A stretch of 64,000 nucleotides of DNA from CBIHON01 sp966211965. Its GTDB lineage: Bacteria; Pseudomonadota; Gammaproteobacteria; Burkholderiales; Burkholderiaceae_D. The DNA is taken from NCBI GenBank assembly GCA_966211965.1, contig CBIHON010000001.1:186001-250000 (forward strand). Reading direction: 5' to 3'. This document shows, in pieces, positions 61,367-64,000 of this stretch (within the stretch, counting starts at the first letter, position 1; each line of letters opens with the position of its first letter). A program made the position numbers and the translations under genes. A model generated the notes under the pieces. That model was not told where the DNA came from. It saw only the letters and a list, made by a program, of their open reading frames with translations, and searched no databases.

Positions 61367-62269
61367 TCAAAAGCCCTGTGCTTGTTGCTCGGAATCCGGC
61401 TGGCTTTCTTGCTGGCCTTTCTTGTTTTTTCTTGGCTTCTTGACCTTGATCAGATCGGTGATCTTGGCCCGCACCGGCTCGGTCGGCTGCGGATTGGTCT
61501 GCGCACGCGGTTGCGCTTCAGGTGCGGCAAGACGGCGTGCAATGATTTCGCAATAGGACGGATTCAATTCGAAGCCAACAAAACCACGCCCGCAACGCTG
61601 CGCCGCGACGGCGGTCGTGCCGGTCCCCATGAAGGGGTCGAGGACGATGCCTCCTGGCGGGCAGGACGCTTTCACCATGCGTTCGACGATTTCCAGCGGC
61701 TTTTGTGTCGGATGATCGACACGCTCGGGGTGTTCGCGATGCAGACGCGACACGCTCCAGACATCTTTCGGGTTGTAGCCGATTTCCAGCCATTTGGCGC
61801 CGACGAAAATCGAGCGCGAGCGGGCCTTCTTGGTTTGCGCATCGTAGGGAATCCGGATCGCATCAAGATCGAAGTAATGGCCTTTTTGCTTGGCGAAAAA
61901 TCCGATGGTGTCGTGCACCGAGGTAAAGCTGCGCGTGCTGCCGCCCATCGAGGGAACGCGACGGTCCCAGATGATTTCGTTGAGCATGATCATGCGCTGC
62001 TTCAGCATCACAAAGATTTCCGGGGAATAACGCCAGGTCAGAAAAATATACAAGCTGCCGTTCGATTTCAGCTTCGGCAGCGCGGCATCGATCCATTGTT
62101 CAGTCCAGCGCAGGTAGGTCGCGCCGTCCAGTTTGTCGGAATCGTTGCCATACTCCTTACCCAAACCATATGGCGGATCGGTCAGCAGCAGATCGATGCT
62201 GCCATCCGGAATCCGCGCCAATCCCTGCAACGCATCTTCGCAATAAACCTGATTGCGCCACGCGCTCAT
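61367..62269 (-). CDS. Site-specific DNA methyltransferase, beta class (YhdJ-like), inside the his operon
   Basis: A 300-residue DNA methyltransferase with motif IV first (LLLTDPPYGLGKEYG, about 28-42) and motif I last (VLDPFMGTGTTAVAA, about 214-228), the beta-class order. DPPY suggests N6-adenine methylation. VDHPTQKPLEIVERM is conserved in the YhdJ/CcrM group. The C-terminal 50 residues are a Lys/Pro/Gln tail. It starts within the hisD stop (ATGA) and ends 12 bases before hisC, so it is transcribed with the his genes. No restriction partner is nearby. Target site unknown. Confidence 0.92.
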   Translation of the reverse strand: MSAWRNQVYCEDALQGLARIPDGSIDLLLTDPPYGLGKEYGNDSDKLDGATYLRWTEQWIDAALPKLKSNGSLYIFLTWRYSPEIFVMLKQRMIMLNEIIWDRRVPSMGGSTRSFTSVHDTIGFFAKQKGHYFDLDAIRIPYDAQTKKARSRSIFVGAKWLEIGYNPKDVWSVSRLHREHPERVDHPTQKPLEIVERMVKASCPPGGIVLDPFMGTGTTAVAAQRCGRGFVGFELNPSYCEIIARRLAAPEAQPRAQTNPQPTEPVRAKITDLIKVKKPRKNKKGQQESQPDSEQQAQGF

Positions 62270-63579
62270 TTCAAGCGGTACTCCGCCGATTTGGCATGCG
62301 CCTGCAAGCCCTCCCCATACGCAAGTTCCGCAGCGACTTTACCCAATGTCTGCGCGCCGGCTTCACTCACATGAATGATGCTGGAACGTTTCTGGAAATC
62401 GTACACGCCCAGCGGCGACGAGAAGCGTGCGGTGCGCGAAGTAGGCAGCACGTGATTCGGTCCGGCGCAGTAATCGCCCAAGGCTTCGGACGAAAAGCGG
62501 CCGAGGAACAGGGCGCCGGCATGGCGGACCTTGTCGGCCCATTGCTGCGGATTCCCGGCGGAGATTTCCAGATGCTCGGCGGCGATCATATTTGCGATCG
62601 CACACGCTTCTTCCATGTCGCGCACCTTGACCAGCGCGCCGCGATCGGTCAGAGAAGTGCGGATCACATCCTTGCGCGGCATCTGCTCCAGCAATTTGTT
62701 CAAGCTCGCTTCGACTTGCATGATGTAAGCAGCGTCGGGGCACAGCAAGATCGATTGCGCCAGCTCATCGTGCTCTGCCTGCGAAAACAAATCCATCGCA
62801 ATCCAGTCCGGATCGGTGCTGCCGTCGCAGATGACCAGGATTTCAGAAGGTCCGGCGATCATGTCGATGCCGACCGTGCCGAATACGCGGCGCTTGGCGG
62901 CGGCCACGTAAGCATTGCCGGGGCCGACGATCTTGTCGACTTGCGCAATGGTAGCGGTGCCGTAGGCAAGCGCACCGACCGCCTGCGCACCACCGATAGT
63001 GAAGACACGGTCGACACCGGCGATTGCCGCGGCAGCCAGCACCAAATCATTCTTGACACCGCCCGGGGTCGGCACCACCATGATGACTTCCTGCACCCCG
63101 GCGACCTTGGCGGGGATTGCATTCATCAGCACCGATGATGGATACGCCGCCTTGCCGCCGGGGACGTAGATGCCGACGCGGTCGAGCGGCGTGACCTTTT
63201 GTCCCAGGACTGTACCGTCAGCTTCGGTATAGGTGAATCCGTCTGAGCCGCATTCCTTCTTTTGGCGTTCGTGATAGGCACGCACGCGGTCGGCAGCGGT
63301 TTGCAGGGCGGCGCGGCGAACTGGCGACAAACTGTCCAGGGCGGCTTGAAGTGCGTCGCGTTTGATTTCAAGCGCCCCCACGCTGCTTGCTTCAAGTCTG
63401 TCGAATTGATTCGTATAGTCCAGCACTGCCGCGTCGCCGCGTGCTTTTACTTCGGCCAGAATCCGTGCTGCCGCTTGGTCAATGGCTGCGTCTTCACCCG
63501 CTTCAAATGCAAGAACCGCGGTAAGCTGCGCAGTAAAATCAGGGTTGCTCGAATCGAGCTTTCGAATTTGAATAGTCAT
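62266..63579 (-). CDS. hisD: Histidinol dehydrogenase
   Basis: A 437-residue zinc enzyme that performs the last two oxidations to histidine. It has the NAD-binding/family signature (DMIAGPSEILVICDG), the catalytic Glu-His (SQAEHDELAQSI) and a C-terminal zinc ligand region (LAYGEGLQAHAKSAEYR). MTIQIRKLDSSNPDF at 63579 is preferred to Met three codons upstream. It overlaps the methyltransferase gene by 4 bases. Confidence 0.96.
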   Translation of the reverse strand: MTIQIRKLDSSNPDFTAQLTAVLAFEAGEDAAIDQAAARILAEVKARGDAAVLDYTNQFDRLEASSVGALEIKRDALQAALDSLSPVRRAALQTAADRVRAYHERQKKECGSDGFTYTEADGTVLGQKVTPLDRVGIYVPGGKAAYPSSVLMNAIPAKVAGVQEVIMVVPTPGGVKNDLVLAAAAIAGVDRVFTIGGAQAVGALAYGTATIAQVDKIVGPGNAYVAAAKRRVFGTVGIDMIAGPSEILVICDGSTDPDWIAMDLFSQAEHDELAQSILLCPDAAYIMQVEASLNKLLEQMPRKDVIRTSLTDRGALVKVRDMEEACAIANMIAAEHLEISAGNPQQWADKVRHAGALFLGRFSSEALGDYCAGPNHVLPTSRTARFSSPLGVYDFQKRSSIIHVSEAGAQTLGKVAAELAYGEGLQAHAKSAEYRLK

Positions 63580-63588
63580 GATTTCCAC

Positions 63589-64000
63589 CTAGGCTTTCGA
63601 CGCTTTTCCGAAAGCCTCCAGGATCGGCTGCAATCGTTCGCGCTTCAATTTCAATGCAGCCTGGTTCACCACCAGCCGCGATGAAATTTCCATGATGTGT
63701 TCGACCTCGTGCAGATTATTTGCGCGCAAGGTACTGCCGGTGCTGACCAGGTCGACGATCGCGTCCGATAGTCCGACCAGAGGCGCCAATTCCATCGAGC
63801 CGTACAGCTTGATCAAATCGACGTGCACTCCTTTGGCGGCGAAATGTTCGCGCGCACATTGCACGTACTTGGTGGCGACGCGCAGACGGGCCCCTTGACG
63901 CACTGCGTTGGCGTAATCGAAACCGACCGGCACGGCGACCGACATGCGGCATTTGGCGATGTTCAAGTCGATCGGCTGATACAGGCCTTCGCCACCGTGT
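63589..64000 (-). CDS. hisG: ATP phosphoribosyltransferase, short form (cut by window end)
   Basis: The C-terminal part of HisG, the first and feedback-controlled enzyme of histidine synthesis. Visible are YQPIDLNIAKCRMSVAVP, ATKYVQCAREHF, IKLYGSMELAPLVGLSDAI and the phosphate loop LVSTGSTLRANNL. The frame continues past 64000. Ending soon after SRLVVNQAALK suggests the short HisG form, which needs HisZ elsewhere. hisD follows 9 bases on. Confidence 0.94.
   Translation of the reverse strand, partial: HGGEGLYQPIDLNIAKCRMSVAVPVGFDYANAVRQGARLRVATKYVQCAREHFAAKGVHVDLIKLYGSMELAPLVGLSDAIVDLVSTGSTLRANNLHEVEHIMEISSRLVVNQAALKLKRERLQPILEAFGKASKA

Overview
The window looks like a chromosomal segment of a betaproteobacterium of the order Burkholderiales, most likely family Oxalobacteraceae (Herminiimonas/Collimonas/Herbaspirillum-like). 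The pointers are the gene neighbourhoods dapF-DUF484-xerC, hslVU, petABC-sspAB and hisGDCBHAFIE-hinT-tatABC, a betaproteobacterial-type DksA with one zinc-finger cysteine, moderately high GC, and polyhydroxybutyrate (PHB) genes. The genus assignment is inference.

Layout. 1-2 kb: end of dapF, a DUF484 gene and xerC. 2-7.4 kb: a zinc-homeostasis cluster (Zur-like Fur-family regulator, CobW-type GTPase with a His-rich loop, DksA with a long basic N-terminal extension, LolD/MacB-type ABC transporter, exported DUF3299 protein). Two promoters in it share a 17-bp palindrome. 7.7-11.1 kb: a STAS-domain protein, then hslVU behind a sigma32-like promoter. 11.5-22.5 kb (minus): a compact type II secretion operon, gspG-H-I-J-K-L-M-N-D-E-F-C. 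23.4-25.6 kb (minus): a SulP anion transporter overlapping a beta-carbonic anhydrase. 25.6-27.4 kb: AT-richer accessory DNA with a small exported protein and a decayed IS3-family element. 27.4-30.7 kb (minus): two secreted PHB depolymerases of different catalytic types with related C-terminal domains, plausible cargo of the type II system. 31.4-37.2 kb (minus): an RND efflux operon (outer membrane factor, adaptor, pump). 37.6-46.5 kb (plus): a periplasmic solute-binding protein, then a surface/envelope locus of caspase-like protease, large autotransporter with Ig-like repeats, second caspase-like protease and lipoprotein hydrolase, ending at tRNA-Thr(UGU). 46.6-50.8 kb (minus): sspB, sspA and the cytochrome bc1 operon. 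51-54.5 kb: mscL, an orphan response regulator, a membrane-anchored HtrA protease and a DUF2461 protein. 54.5-64 kb (minus): the histidine operon (hisG truncated by the window edge), with a DNA methyltransferase gene inserted between hisD and hisC, running on into hinT and tatABC.

How the parts connect. The twin-arginine Rieske protein of the bc1 complex needs the Tat translocase encoded a few kb away. The secreted PHB depolymerases are likely exported by the gsp system. The zinc cluster is probably one regulon.

The least expected features are two families of short dispersed palindromic elements: an ERIC-like element of 121-124 bp (copies near 11.4, 22.9 and 38.8 kb) and one of about 83-93 bp (copies near 39.9 and 50.9 kb). 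Also notable are the shared operator of the zinc cluster, the caspase/autotransporter/caspase locus, and the methyltransferase locked into the his operon by a 4-bp overlap. No CRISPR array, rRNA, prophage or complete insertion sequence was seen.
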